From Mesorhizobium sp. B2-1-8 (GTDB lineage Bacteria; Pseudomonadota; Alphaproteobacteria; Rhizobiales; Rhizobiaceae), in the NCBI RefSeq assembly GCF_006442545.2, contig NZ_CP083952.1, positions 186,001-250,000 of the forward strand: DNA of 64,000 bases, given 5' to 3'. Below are positions 37,786 through 45,937 of this stretch, piece after piece. Each line of letters opens with the position of its first letter. Position 1 is the first letter of the stretch. A program made the translations under genes and the position numbers. The notes under the pieces were generated by a model. The model saw only the letters and a program-made list of their open reading frames with translations, ran no database searches and was not told the origin of the DNA.

Positions 37786-40248
37786 CTAGGTCCCGCGCGG
37801 CTTGGCGCGGGCGGTGGCGGCGGCGAGCAGCGGGTTTTCCGGCCAGACATGCCTGGGATAGCGGCCGCGCATCTCGGCGCGCACGTCAGCCCAGGAGCCG
37901 CGCCAGAAGCCGGGCAGGTCGCGCGTCGTCTGGATCGGCCGGTGCGCCGGCGACAACAGCTCGAGCGTCAGGGGCACGGTGCCGCTGGCGATCGAAGGAT
38001 GGCGGTCGAGGCCAAACAGTTCCTGGACGCGGACCGCCAGAACCGGCCGTTCGCCGTCATAGCGGATGGGAACATGGCTGCCCGACGGCGCGTCGAAATG
38101 GGTCGGCGCCAGCGCATCGACCTTACGCTGCAGGTCGTGCGGCACGAGCGACTCCAGCCCTGCCGAGATCACGCCGGGATCAATGGCGGCCAGGGATGCC
38201 GCACCGGACAGAAACGGCAGCAGCCAGTCGTCGAGGCGCTCGGCGAGCGCTTCATCCGACATGTCGGGCCAGGGCGCGCCCAGGCCTTTGTGCAGCCAGG
38301 ATAGCCTGTGGCGCAGCGTCTGGGCCTCCTTGCTCCAGGTCAAAAGGGAAAGCCCATGCTCGCGCACGGCCTCGATGATGGCGCGGTCGGCATCGGCGCC
38401 GGTCGGCGGCGGCAGCATGCGTTCGGCGAGCGTGATGGCGCCGAGACGCACGGTTTCGCGCACCCGCACGGCGCGGCGCTCGCGGTCGAAACTCGTCTGC
38501 CTGCGCGTTTCGATCTTGCCGCCAAGCGCCGACCGGATGTCCTCCTCGCTGATTGCCGCCGCTGCCGTGATGCGGGCATTCTGCACCTTGCCCTGCAGGT
38601 CGGCGACGACCAGAAAGGGTTCGCCCGCCAGCGGATCGGCGGCGTCGAGCATGGCGCCGGAGCCATTGGCCAGCACGAAACGGCCGCGCTCGCCGCGCGC
38701 CTTGGCGACGCGGTCCGGCCAGGCATGGATGAGCAGGGTTCCGGCTGGAGCAACTCCGCTGGTCTTCGCAGCGCCTACCTGCCTGGCCAGGCGCTCGGCA
38801 AGCTGGCGCGCCGACGTGGCACGCGGCGATTTCTCGCCGCGAAAACGCATCAGCCGCCGCTCGAGATCGGCACCGTCGCCGCCAAGGCCGCGCTCGGTGA
38901 GCAGCACGGCGAGCATGGCTGCTTCGCCGCCATGGCCGCTGCCGGCCGCCTCGGCGACCATATGCGCCAGCCGTACCGGCAAAGCGAGCTTGCGCATCGA
39001 CGCGCCCGCGCCCGTCAACCGGCCTGCCTCGTCGATTGCATCGAGCGCGCGCAACAGCGCCCTTGCCTCGTTGAGCGCGGGAGCCGGCGGCGGATCGAGG
39101 AAAGCGAGCGTCCCGGGATCGGCGACGCCGAAGGCGGCGCAGTCCAGCAGCAGGCCGGACAGGTCCGCCTCGAGGATTTCCGGCGGCGTGAAGGCGGGAA
39201 GCGCCGCCGTCTGCTCGGCGCGCCACAGCCGGATGGCGACGCCGGCTTGCGTGCGCCCGGCGCGGCCGGCGCGCTGGTCGGCGGAAGCCTTGCTGACGCG
39301 AACTGTCTCCAGCCGTGTCAGGCCGCTGGCCGGCTCGTAGCGCGGCAGCCGCGACAGGCCGGAATCGATGACGACGCGCACGCCGTCGATGGTGATTGAG
39401 GTCTCGGCGATCGAGGTCGCCAGCACCACCTTGCGGCGGCTTGGCGGCGCCGGCTTGATCGCCGCGTCCTGCGCCTTGCCGTCGAGCTGGCCATAGAGCG
39501 GGACGACGTCGGTGTCGGCGCCGACCTTGCCGGCCAGCCGTTCGGCGGTGCGCTCGATCTCGCGCTGGCCGGGCAGGAAGGCAAGCACGCTGCCGCTCTC
39601 GCCGGCAAGGGCGGAGCGGATCGCCTTGGCCATGGCGTCCTCGATCGGCACGCCGGCCGGCCGTTCGTCGTACCTGGTATCGACGGGGAAGGCGCGGCCC
39701 TCGCTTTCGATCACCGGCGCGCCCGACAGGAGTTTCGCGACCCGTGCGCCGTCGAGCGTTGCCGACATCACCAGCAGACGCAGATCCGGCCGCAGCGCGC
39801 CCTGCACATCGAGGGCGAGAGCGAGACCGAAATCGCCGTCGAGCGAACGCTCGTGGAATTCGTCGAAAATGACGGCGCAAACGCCGGGCAGTTCAGGGTC
39901 GTCGAGGATCATGCGCGACAGAACGCCCTCGGTGACGACCAGGATTTTCGTCCGCGCCGAGCTGCGGTTTTCCATACGCATGGCGTAGCCGACGGTGGCG
40001 CCCGGCTCTTCCCCCAGCAGTTCGGCCATGCGGCGCGCCGCGGCGCGGGCGGCCAGCCGGCGCGGTTCGAGCAACACGATCTTGCCCGTCCCCAGCCAGG
40101 GCGCATCGAGCAGCGCCAGCGGCACCAGCGTGGTCTTGCCGGCGCCGGGCGGCGCCACCAGCACGGCGCTGTTGCCAGAGCCGAGCGCCTCGGTCAGCGT
40201 CGGCAGCACGGCGGATACCGGAAGCTCCGGCAAGGGATTGGTCGTCAT
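37786..40248 (-). CDS. hrpB: ATP-dependent helicase HrpB
   Basis: An 820-aa DEAH/DExH-type helicase. Walker A is APPGAGKTT (32-40); the Walker B is FDEFHERS (DEFH, 129-132); motif III is MSATL; motif VI is QRAGRAGRTQAG. The C-terminal HrpB-specific domain is complete. HrpB is a putative RNA helicase of unclear substrate. The gene sits between an EamA transporter gene and actS on the same strand with short gaps (55 and 26 bp). Confidence 0.93.
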   Translation of the reverse strand: MTTNPLPELPVSAVLPTLTEALGSGNSAVLVAPPGAGKTTLVPLALLDAPWLGTGKIVLLEPRRLAARAAARRMAELLGEEPGATVGYAMRMENRSSARTKILVVTEGVLSRMILDDPELPGVCAVIFDEFHERSLDGDFGLALALDVQGALRPDLRLLVMSATLDGARVAKLLSGAPVIESEGRAFPVDTRYDERPAGVPIEDAMAKAIRSALAGESGSVLAFLPGQREIERTAERLAGKVGADTDVVPLYGQLDGKAQDAAIKPAPPSRRKVVLATSIAETSITIDGVRVVIDSGLSRLPRYEPASGLTRLETVRVSKASADQRAGRAGRTQAGVAIRLWRAEQTAALPAFTPPEILEADLSGLLLDCAAFGVADPGTLAFLDPPPAPALNEARALLRALDAIDEAGRLTGAGASMRKLALPVRLAHMVAEAAGSGHGGEAAMLAVLLTERGLGGDGADLERRLMRFRGEKSPRATSARQLAERLARQVGAAKTSGVAPAGTLLIHAWPDRVAKARGERGRFVLANGSGAMLDAADPLAGEPFLVVADLQGKVQNARITAAAAISEEDIRSALGGKIETRRQTSFDRERRAVRVRETVRLGAITLAERMLPPPTGADADRAIIEAVREHGLSLLTWSKEAQTLRHRLSWLHKGLGAPWPDMSDEALAERLDDWLLPFLSGAASLAAIDPGVISAGLESLVPHDLQRKVDALAPTHFDAPSGSHVPIRYDGERPVLAVRVQELFGLDRHPSIASGTVPLTLELLSPAHRPIQTTRDLPGFWRGSWADVRAEMRGRYPRHVWPENPLLAAATARAKPRGT

Positions 40249-40303
40249 TGCGCCCGCATATCAGCCGTCACGGGGCCCGTGCAACTTGTCGGACTGCAGC
40301 GAC

Positions 40304-41194
40304 TCAGAGCCGGGCTCGCGAAAACGGATTCCAGCGCACCGTACCCAGCCGCGCTTCCTCGCGCACCATGGTCAGCAGGCCGGATCCGCCGACGACCGCG
40401 AGGCCGACAAGCGACAGCCAGTCCGGGTATTCCTGGAAGAACAGCGCGCCGAGGATGACCGCCCAGACAATCTGCGAATAATGCGTCGGCGCGATCCGGT
40501 TGGCGGGCGCGTATTTGACGGCCAGCAACTGCAGCAATTGTCCACAGGCGGTGAAGGCGCCCGCCATCGCCAGCCATGCCAGTTGTTTTCCATCCGGAAC
40601 GGTGAAGGAGGTCGCGGCGGCGCCGATGCCGTTGAACAGCAGTCCGTACCCGATCAACACGCCGAGTATGGTGGTGCGTTTTTCCTGCTGCGCCAGCGAA
40701 CGCATCAGGATGACGTTGGTGGCCGCGAGGAAGGCGATGGTGAAAGCGGCAAGGTGGCCGAGGTGCAGTTCGCGAAAGCCCGGCCTGACAACCAGCATGA
40801 CACCGGCAAAGCCGGCGACCACCGCCAGCCAGCGCCAGGGGCCGACCTTTTCCTTGAGGATCACGGTGGAGAGAATGGTGACGCAGAGCGGCGCCAGAAA
40901 GATAAGCGCATAGGCCTCGGCCAGCGGAATGGTGGTGAAAGCATAGACGCTGAGCACGCCCGACGCGATGCCGGCCCAAGCCCGCGCCTGCACCGCCCAG
41001 GGACGTTTGGTGCGCCAGAAATCACGCCAGCGCTCGTTGGCCGGCCGGCTGAAAAAGAGGAAGCAGCCGGCGAACAATGTCGAGAAGAAGCCGATCTCGA
41101 ACACCGTGAATTGGCCGCCCAGGCTCTTGATAACGGCATCGCTGCCCGAATAGCTTGCATAGGCGATCAGGGCGAGCAGGATTCCGTTCGGCAC
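40304..41194 (-). CDS. EamA/DMT-family transporter
   Basis: A 296-aa ten-helix DMT exporter, with EamA repeats from about residue 5 (LLALIAYASYSGSDAVIKSL) and from about 145 (FTIAFLAATNVILMRSLA). The conserved end-of-repeat segments VYAFTTIPLAEAYALIFLAP and LKEKVGPWRWLAV are present. The substrate is unknown. The frame runs on to 41926 as a shadow of the PIG-L gene; DMT similarity begins at a GTG at 41194 (VPNGILLALIAY). The divergent PIG-L gene starts only 24 bp away. Confidence 0.85.
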   Translation of the reverse strand: MPNGILLALIAYASYSGSDAVIKSLGGQFTVFEIGFFSTLFAGCFLFFSRPANERWRDFWRTKRPWAVQARAWAGIASGVLSVYAFTTIPLAEAYALIFLAPLCVTILSTVILKEKVGPWRWLAVVAGFAGVMLVVRPGFRELHLGHLAAFTIAFLAATNVILMRSLAQQEKRTTILGVLIGYGLLFNGIGAAATSFTVPDGKQLAWLAMAGAFTACGQLLQLLAVKYAPANRIAPTHYSQIVWAVILGALFFQEYPDWLSLVGLAVVGGSGLLTMVREEARLGTVRWNPFSRARL

Positions 41195-41218
41195 GTTTTC
41201 ATTTCCAGGGAGATAAAG

Positions 41219-41908
41219 TTGAAAATACTGGCGCTCGGTGCGCATCCGGACGACATCGAGATCTTCATGTTCGGTACGATGGCCGCCTATGCCGCGCAAG
41301 GCGCAGAACTCAGTTTTGCCGTGGCCACCGATGGTGCCAGGGGCGGCAAGAGCGATCCCGCCGTTCTGGCTCGTGTCCGCCGCGAGGAAGCGACGGCCGC
41401 GGCCGCGCTGCTCGGGGCGGCGCCGCGCTTCCTCGACTTTCCCGATGGCGGCCTGGTGGCCGACGCCGCACTGATCGACGCGCTGAAAATGCTGATCGAC
41501 GAAATCGGGCCGGATCTCGTGATCACGCACGCGACCAACGACTATCACGCCGACCATCGCGCGCTGTCGGACGGCGTGCGCATCGCCGCGTCGTTCGGCG
41601 TCCCCGTGCTGCATGCCGATACGATGGGCGGCACCGGGTTCTCGCCGACGCACTATGTCGATATTTCCGCTCATGCCGACATCAAGGCCAAAGCGATCCG
41701 CATGCACCAGTCGCAGGACCCGGATCGCTTCGTCGACATCGCGCTGACGCAAAACCTTTTCCGCTCGGGCCAATGCAATGGCGCGCAAGGGTCGCTGGCC
41801 GAAGCCTTCCGCTTCGAGCCGACGTTTCCCTTCGGCGACATCCGCGCGCTGCTGCCGCCGGCGCCGCCGATCAGGACGGTGATGGTGAGCACCAAGCGGC
41901 TCGACTGA
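41219..41908 (+). CDS. PIG-L/LmbE-family deacetylase
   Basis: A 229-aa zinc-dependent N-acetylglucosaminyl-type deacetylase. The zinc motif AHPDDIE is near the N-terminus and the second ligand lies in TNDYHADHRAL. Members remove acetyl groups from GlcNAc-containing compounds or related small molecules; the substrate is unknown. The best start is a TTG at 41219 with AGGGAG at 41207-41212; no ATG fits before the zinc motif. It is divergent from the EamA gene and followed by the operator of the ABC/Dha cluster. Confidence 0.85.
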   Translation: MKILALGAHPDDIEIFMFGTMAAYAAQGAELSFAVATDGARGGKSDPAVLARVRREEATAAAALLGAAPRFLDFPDGGLVADAALIDALKMLIDEIGPDLVITHATNDYHADHRALSDGVRIAASFGVPVLHADTMGGTGFSPTHYVDISAHADIKAKAIRMHQSQDPDRFVDIALTQNLFRSGQCNGAQGSLAEAFRFEPTFPFGDIRALLPPAPPIRTVMVSTKRLD

Positions 41909-42021
41909 ACCCCGGACCGCGTCCACACTCCGCGCTCAGCCAACCGGCGCCCGGCGCTTTTCCCAACGTTTTCAGACACCGGCGCAAGCATGTTGCGGCG
42001 CAGCAACGAATTCGCTTGCCT

Positions 42022-42061
42022 TGTTTAGTAGAAATTGCATTACTAAACAAATTACTAAACA
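42022..42061. promoter_or_regulatory. Three-half-site operator upstream of the ABC/Dha operon
   Basis: TGTTTAGTA (42022-42030) is an inverted half-site of TACTAAACA (42041-42049), and the latter is repeated directly at 42053-42061. Arms are 9 bp with a 10-bp centre, and the direct copies are 12 bp apart. The site lies in an AT-rich patch about 100 bp before the binding-protein gene. It is probably the operator of a substrate-responsive repressor (DeoR, LacI or ROK type are possible); no such regulator gene is in the window. Confidence 0.65.
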
Positions 42062-42161
42062 TTCGCGACGCGATAACGCCGCCATGTTTGGGCCTCTGAG
42101 GAGAGAGGTTAAGGGTTCTCGAGACCGCCATCCGGGCGTGTTTCACAAATGGGAGGAAGGC

Positions 42162-43493
42162 ATGAAATCGAGTTTGAAACTGGCGTTGGGACTGACCTCG
42201 GCGATCACAGCGTCGACAGCCGCCTCGAACGCCGCGCACGCCGAAGACCTGACGCTGTGCTGGGCCGCCTGGGACCCGGCCAATGCACTTGTCGAACTGT
42301 CCAAGGATTTCACCAAGGAAACCGGCATCGGCATGAAATTCGAGTTCGTGCCGTGGACCAACTATGCCGACCGGTTCCTCAACGAACTGAACTCGCACGG
42401 CAAGCTCTGCGACCTGATCATCGGCGATAGCCAGTGGATCGGCGGCGCGGCGGAGAACGGCCACTACGTCAAGCTGAACGACTTCTTCGACAAGGAGAAG
42501 ATCAGCATGGACGACTTCGTGCCGGCGACGGTCGTCGGCTATTCGGAATGGCCGAAGAACACGCCCAACTACTGGGCGCTGCCGGCCATGGGCGACGTCG
42601 TCGGCTGGACCTACCGCAAGGACTGGTTCTCCAAGCCCGAGCTGCAGAAGGAATTCAAGGAGAAGTATGGCTGGGATCTCGGCCCGCCGGCCACCTTCGA
42701 CCAGTTGAAGCAGATCGCCGAATTCTTCCAGAAGCGGCAGATCGACGGCAAGACCGTCTACGGCGCCTCGATCTACACCGAGCGTGGTTCCGAAGGCATC
42801 ACCATGGGCGCCATGGACGTGCTCTACAGCTACGGCTTCCAGTACGAGAATCCGAAGAAGCCCTACGAGATGGAAGGTTTCGTCAACTCCGAGAAATCGG
42901 CGAAGGGGCTGGAATTCTACAAGGCTCTCTATGATTGCTGCACCCCACCCGGCGCCTCCAACAGCTACATGGGTGAAGGCGTCGATGCCTTCAAATCCGG
43001 CCAGGTGGCGATGCACATGAACTTCGCCTTCACATGGCCTGGCCTGCAGAAGGACGAGAATGTCGGCGGCGACAAGATCGGCTATTTCGTCAACCCGAAG
43101 GGTCCCGACGGCGACCAGTTCGCCCAGCTCGGCGGCCAGGGCATTTCGGTGGTGTCCTATTCCGACAAGCAGGAATCGGCGCTGAAATACATCAAGTGGT
43201 TCGCCAACAAGGACGTGCAGGCCAAGTGGTGGTCGCTCGGCGGCTATTCCTGCCTGAACGCGGTGGTGAAGGATCCGAAGTTCCCGTCCAGCCAGCCCTA
43301 TGCGCAGGCCTTCCTCGACTCCATGGCCATCGTGAAGGACTTCTGGGCCGAACCCAGCTACGCACCGCTGCTGCAGGCCTCGCAGAAGCGCTTCCATGAC
43401 TATGTCGTCGCCGGCCAGGGCTCGGCCAAGGACGCGCTCGACGGGCTGGTCAAGGACTGGACGCAGGTCTTCCAGGACGACGGCAAGATGTAG
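42162..43493 (+). CDS. CUT1-type ABC transporter substrate-binding protein
   Basis: A 443-aa periplasmic binding protein of the carbohydrate (family 1) type. It has a Sec signal peptide ending near AHA-ED (about residue 28), then the two-lobed solute-binding domain (LTLCWAAWDPANALVELSKD, hinge segment ALPAMGDVVGWTYRKDWF, and MHMNFAFTWPG). GGAGG lies 5 bases before the ATG. It is the first gene of a cluster with two permeases, two ATPases and dihydroxyacetone kinase genes, so the ligand is likely a polyol, glycerol-like or short keto-sugar compound; that is inference from context. Confidence 0.92.
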   Translation: MKSSLKLALGLTSAITASTAASNAAHAEDLTLCWAAWDPANALVELSKDFTKETGIGMKFEFVPWTNYADRFLNELNSHGKLCDLIIGDSQWIGGAAENGHYVKLNDFFDKEKISMDDFVPATVVGYSEWPKNTPNYWALPAMGDVVGWTYRKDWFSKPELQKEFKEKYGWDLGPPATFDQLKQIAEFFQKRQIDGKTVYGASIYTERGSEGITMGAMDVLYSYGFQYENPKKPYEMEGFVNSEKSAKGLEFYKALYDCCTPPGASNSYMGEGVDAFKSGQVAMHMNFAFTWPGLQKDENVGGDKIGYFVNPKGPDGDQFAQLGGQGISVVSYSDKQESALKYIKWFANKDVQAKWWSLGGYSCLNAVVKDPKFPSSQPYAQAFLDSMAIVKDFWAEPSYAPLLQASQKRFHDYVVAGQGSAKDALDGLVKDWTQVFQDDGKM

Positions 43494-43535
43494 CCGCGAG
43501 GCAATATCCAAGGCTCCTCCCGAGCCGTGACCGCC

Positions 43536-43565
43536 GCGTCCCGTGCCGCCCTTGGCACGGGACGC
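43536..43565 (+). promoter_or_regulatory. Intercistronic mRNA-stabilising hairpin
   Basis: GCGTCCCGTGCC-GCCCTT-GGCACGGGACGC is a perfect 12-bp stem-loop 42 bp after the binding-protein stop codon and before permease 1. No U-run follows. Hairpins at this place in binding-protein-dependent operons commonly protect the upstream mRNA so that the binding protein is made in excess; it may also attenuate transcription. Confidence 0.7.
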
Positions 43566-43619
43566 AGTTCAGATAAGTTCCATCATCGAGTCTGACCCGT
43601 GACCGAAGCAGGACTAACC

Positions 43620-44567
43620 ATGCTCAATCGGACTGCGGACAACGTTGCCCGGGCGACCCCGGAACCGTTGGCGCGCAAGGTCCGTGGCATCAGCGACAAG
43701 GGCCTCGCCTGGCTGTTCATCTCGCCGACGATCCTGTTGCTGCTCGCCATCAACATCTTCCCGCTGTTCTGGGCGATCTATCTGTCGTTCACCAATTTCC
43801 GCGCCAACCGCCCCAACGAAGTGGTGAAGAACCTCGGTTTCGCCAATTACCGGCGCATCCTCGGCGACCAGGACATCTGGATCGCCATGCAGACGACGGC
43901 GCATTTCGTGTTCTGGACCATCCTCTTGCAGACGCTGATCGGCTTCACGCTGGCCTGGCTGATCGACAGGAAGTTCCGCGGCCACGCCTTCTGGACGACG
44001 CTGATCCTGGTGCCGATGATGCTGTCGCCGGCGGTGGTCGGCAATTTCTGGCGCTTCCTCTACGAGCCGCAGATCGGGCTGTTCTCCTATGTCATCTCGT
44101 TCGTGTCGGGCATTCCGCCGACAAGCATCCAGATGCTTTCCAACGTCTCGCTGGCGCCGTGGTCGATCATCATCGTCGACACCTGGATGTGGACGCCCTA
44201 CGTGATGCTGATCTGCCTGGCGGGCCTGCGTTCCATCCCCGAATACATCTATGAGGCGGCCGAGGTCGACCGTGCCTCCAACTGGCGGCAGTTCTGGTCG
44301 ATCACGCTGCCGATGGCGCTACCCTTCATCATGCTGGCGGTGCTGTTTCGCGGCATCGAGAACTTCAAGATGTTCGACATGGTCAATCTGCTGACCGGCG
44401 GCGGACCGGGCTCCACCACCGAGGTGGCCTCGATCACGCTGAAGCGGCAAGCCTTCGAAAGCTGGCGCACCGGCTATTCCTCGGCCTTCGCCATCATCCT
44501 GTTCGTCGCGGTGTTCGGTCTGGCCAACATCTACGTCAAGGCGCTCAACAAGGTGAAGCAGAGATGA
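43620..44567 (+). CDS. ABC sugar/polyol transporter permease 1
   Basis: A 315-aa MalF-type inner-membrane permease with six helices. A long hydrophilic N-terminus is followed by WLFISPTILLLLAINIFPLF, a typical CUT1 opening. The EAA loop that contacts the ATPase reads IYEAAEVDRASNWRQFWSIT. An in-frame GTG lies at 43599, but AGGA at 43610-43613 sits correctly for the ATG at 43620. Its stop codon overlaps the start of permease 2 (ATGA). Confidence 0.93.
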   Translation: MLNRTADNVARATPEPLARKVRGISDKGLAWLFISPTILLLLAINIFPLFWAIYLSFTNFRANRPNEVVKNLGFANYRRILGDQDIWIAMQTTAHFVFWTILLQTLIGFTLAWLIDRKFRGHAFWTTLILVPMMLSPAVVGNFWRFLYEPQIGLFSYVISFVSGIPPTSIQMLSNVSLAPWSIIIVDTWMWTPYVMLICLAGLRSIPEYIYEAAEVDRASNWRQFWSITLPMALPFIMLAVLFRGIENFKMFDMVNLLTGGGPGSTTEVASITLKRQAFESWRTGYSSAFAIILFVAVFGLANIYVKALNKVKQR

Positions 44568-45514
44568 GCCTGACCACAGCCCATTCGGTCGTCGCCCCCT
44601 CGGCTGGTTCGAAGCGCATCGCCGGCGCGATCATCATCGCCTATGCGCTGATCTCGATCGTGCCGCTCTTGTGGATCTTCGCCACCAGCTTCAAGACGCC
44701 GCCGGATTCGATCGCCTACCCGCCCAAGATCGTGTTCCAGCCGAGCATCGAGGGCTACTGCAACCTGTTCACGACGCGGACCAGGCAGACGCCGGAATAC
44801 ATCAACTCGCTCGGACCGGCGACCGGCTTCTGCGACGAGACGGTGCGCAAGCGCAACATGGTGATCGCCGGCCCGTCCAACTTCCTGCCGCGCTTCATCA
44901 ATTCGCTGATCATCGCCTTCGGCTCGACCTTCTGCGCGGTGTTTCTCGGCACGTTGTCGGCATACGGGTTTTCGCGTTTCAAGGTGCCGCTCGCCGACGA
45001 CCTTCTGTTCTTCATCCTGTCGACGCGTTTCATGCCGCCGATCGCGGTCGCGATTCCCATCTACCTGATGTACCGCGAGCTTGGGCTGTCGGACACCGCG
45101 CTCGGCATGATCCTGCTTTACACGGCGGTCAACGTGTCACTCGCGGTATGGCTGCTCAAAGGCTTCATCGACGAGATCCCGCGCGAATATGAGGAAGCCG
45201 CCATGATCGACGGCTACACGCGACTGCAGGCCTTCTGGCGCACCGTGCTGCCGCAAGCGACGACCGGTATTGCCGCGACCGCCATCTTCTGCCTGATCTT
45301 CGCCTGGAACGAATATGCGTTCGCGGCACTTCTGACTTCCGGCACGGCACAAACCGCGCCGCCCTTCATCCCGACCATCATCGGCGAAGGCGGCCAGGAC
45401 TGGCCGGCGGTCGCGGCCGGCACGACGATCTTCCTGGTTCCGATCCTTGTCTTCACCATCCTGCTCCGCAAGCAATTGCTGCGCGGCATCACCTTCGGCG
45501 CGGTGCGCAAATGA
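44564..45514 (+). CDS. ABC sugar/polyol transporter permease 2
   Basis: A 316-aa MalG-type permease with six helices. It starts inside the stop codon of permease 1 (ATGA overlap), showing translational coupling. The EAA loop is EYEEAAMIDGYTRLQAFWRT. A periplasmic loop of about 60 residues after the first helix (around IEGYCNLFTTRTRQTPEYI) is longer than in MalG and contains two cysteines. It pairs with permease 1 to form the transmembrane channel. Confidence 0.93.
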   Translation: MSLTTAHSVVAPSAGSKRIAGAIIIAYALISIVPLLWIFATSFKTPPDSIAYPPKIVFQPSIEGYCNLFTTRTRQTPEYINSLGPATGFCDETVRKRNMVIAGPSNFLPRFINSLIIAFGSTFCAVFLGTLSAYGFSRFKVPLADDLLFFILSTRFMPPIAVAIPIYLMYRELGLSDTALGMILLYTAVNVSLAVWLLKGFIDEIPREYEEAAMIDGYTRLQAFWRTVLPQATTGIAATAIFCLIFAWNEYAFAALLTSGTAQTAPPFIPTIIGEGGQDWPAVAAGTTIFLVPILVFTILLRKQLLRGITFGAVRK

Positions 45515-45534
45515 TTGATCTGGGAATAAGTCGA

Positions 45535-45676
45535 CCCCCACTCCGTCGAGCTTCGCTCGACACCTCTCCCCCGATCGACGGGGGAGAGGAAGGGCGCGAA
45601 CTTCATTCAGCAAGGCTCCCTTCCTCTCCCTCCGGAGGGGGGAGAGGTGTCGCTGCGAAGCAGCGACGGAGTGGGG
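45535..45676. repeat. Palindromic intergenic element inside the operon
   Basis: The outer arms CCCCCACTCCGTCG and CGACGGAGTGGGGG are exact complements. Each arm carries its own small hairpin (GTCGAG-CTTCG-CTCGAC and GTCGCTGC-GAA-GCAGCGAC), followed inward by ACACCTCTCCCCC/GGGGGAGAGGTGT. It separates permease 2 from the 67-aa membrane protein gene. This is a different family from the copies beside nhaA. Folded in RNA it would be very stable. Confidence 0.8.
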
Positions 45677-45731
45677 GAACCACCTGGCAGTCATCTCTCC
45701 CCTTGAACGGGGAAAGGGAAGGGAGCTACGC

Positions 45732-45935
45732 ATGACGCGCCCCGCCATCTCTGGGAAATCATCATGGCCGCGTTGGGCCCGGCGCGGGCTGATGGAAAAC
45801 ATCGCAACGGCATTGATCGCCATCGGCTTCCTGATGCTGTTCCAGCCTTTCGCGCTGTCGCTCTACACCTATTCCTTCATCACCATGCTTGCCGGCACGG
45901 TGACGTTCATCATCGTCTCTAAGTTCCCGGAATAA
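45732..45935 (+). CDS. Small two-helix membrane protein of the ABC/Dha operon
   Basis: A 67-aa protein with a basic N-terminus and two hydrophobic segments (IATALIAIGFLMLFQPFALS and YSFITMLAGTVTFIIVS). AAGGGAG sits 8 bases before the ATG. It lies between permease 2 and the first ATPase, with only 2 bp to the ATPase start. Small membrane proteins occur in some polyol ABC operons; it may be an accessory to the permease, but I do not recognise the family. Confidence 0.65.
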   Translation: MTRPAISGKSSWPRWARRGLMENIATALIAIGFLMLFQPFALSLYTYSFITMLAGTVTFIIVSKFPE

Positions 45936-45937
45936 TC

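Noticed and set aside
39995..41218. Upstream extension of the PIG-L frame (giving 637 aa)
   Set aside because: The upstream part is antisense to hrpB and the EamA gene; the zinc motif and Shine-Dalgarno define a start at 41219.
41871..43511. 546-aa minus-strand open frame opposite the binding-protein gene
   Set aside because: No start signals or domain features; the plus-strand protein has a signal peptide and strong Shine-Dalgarno.
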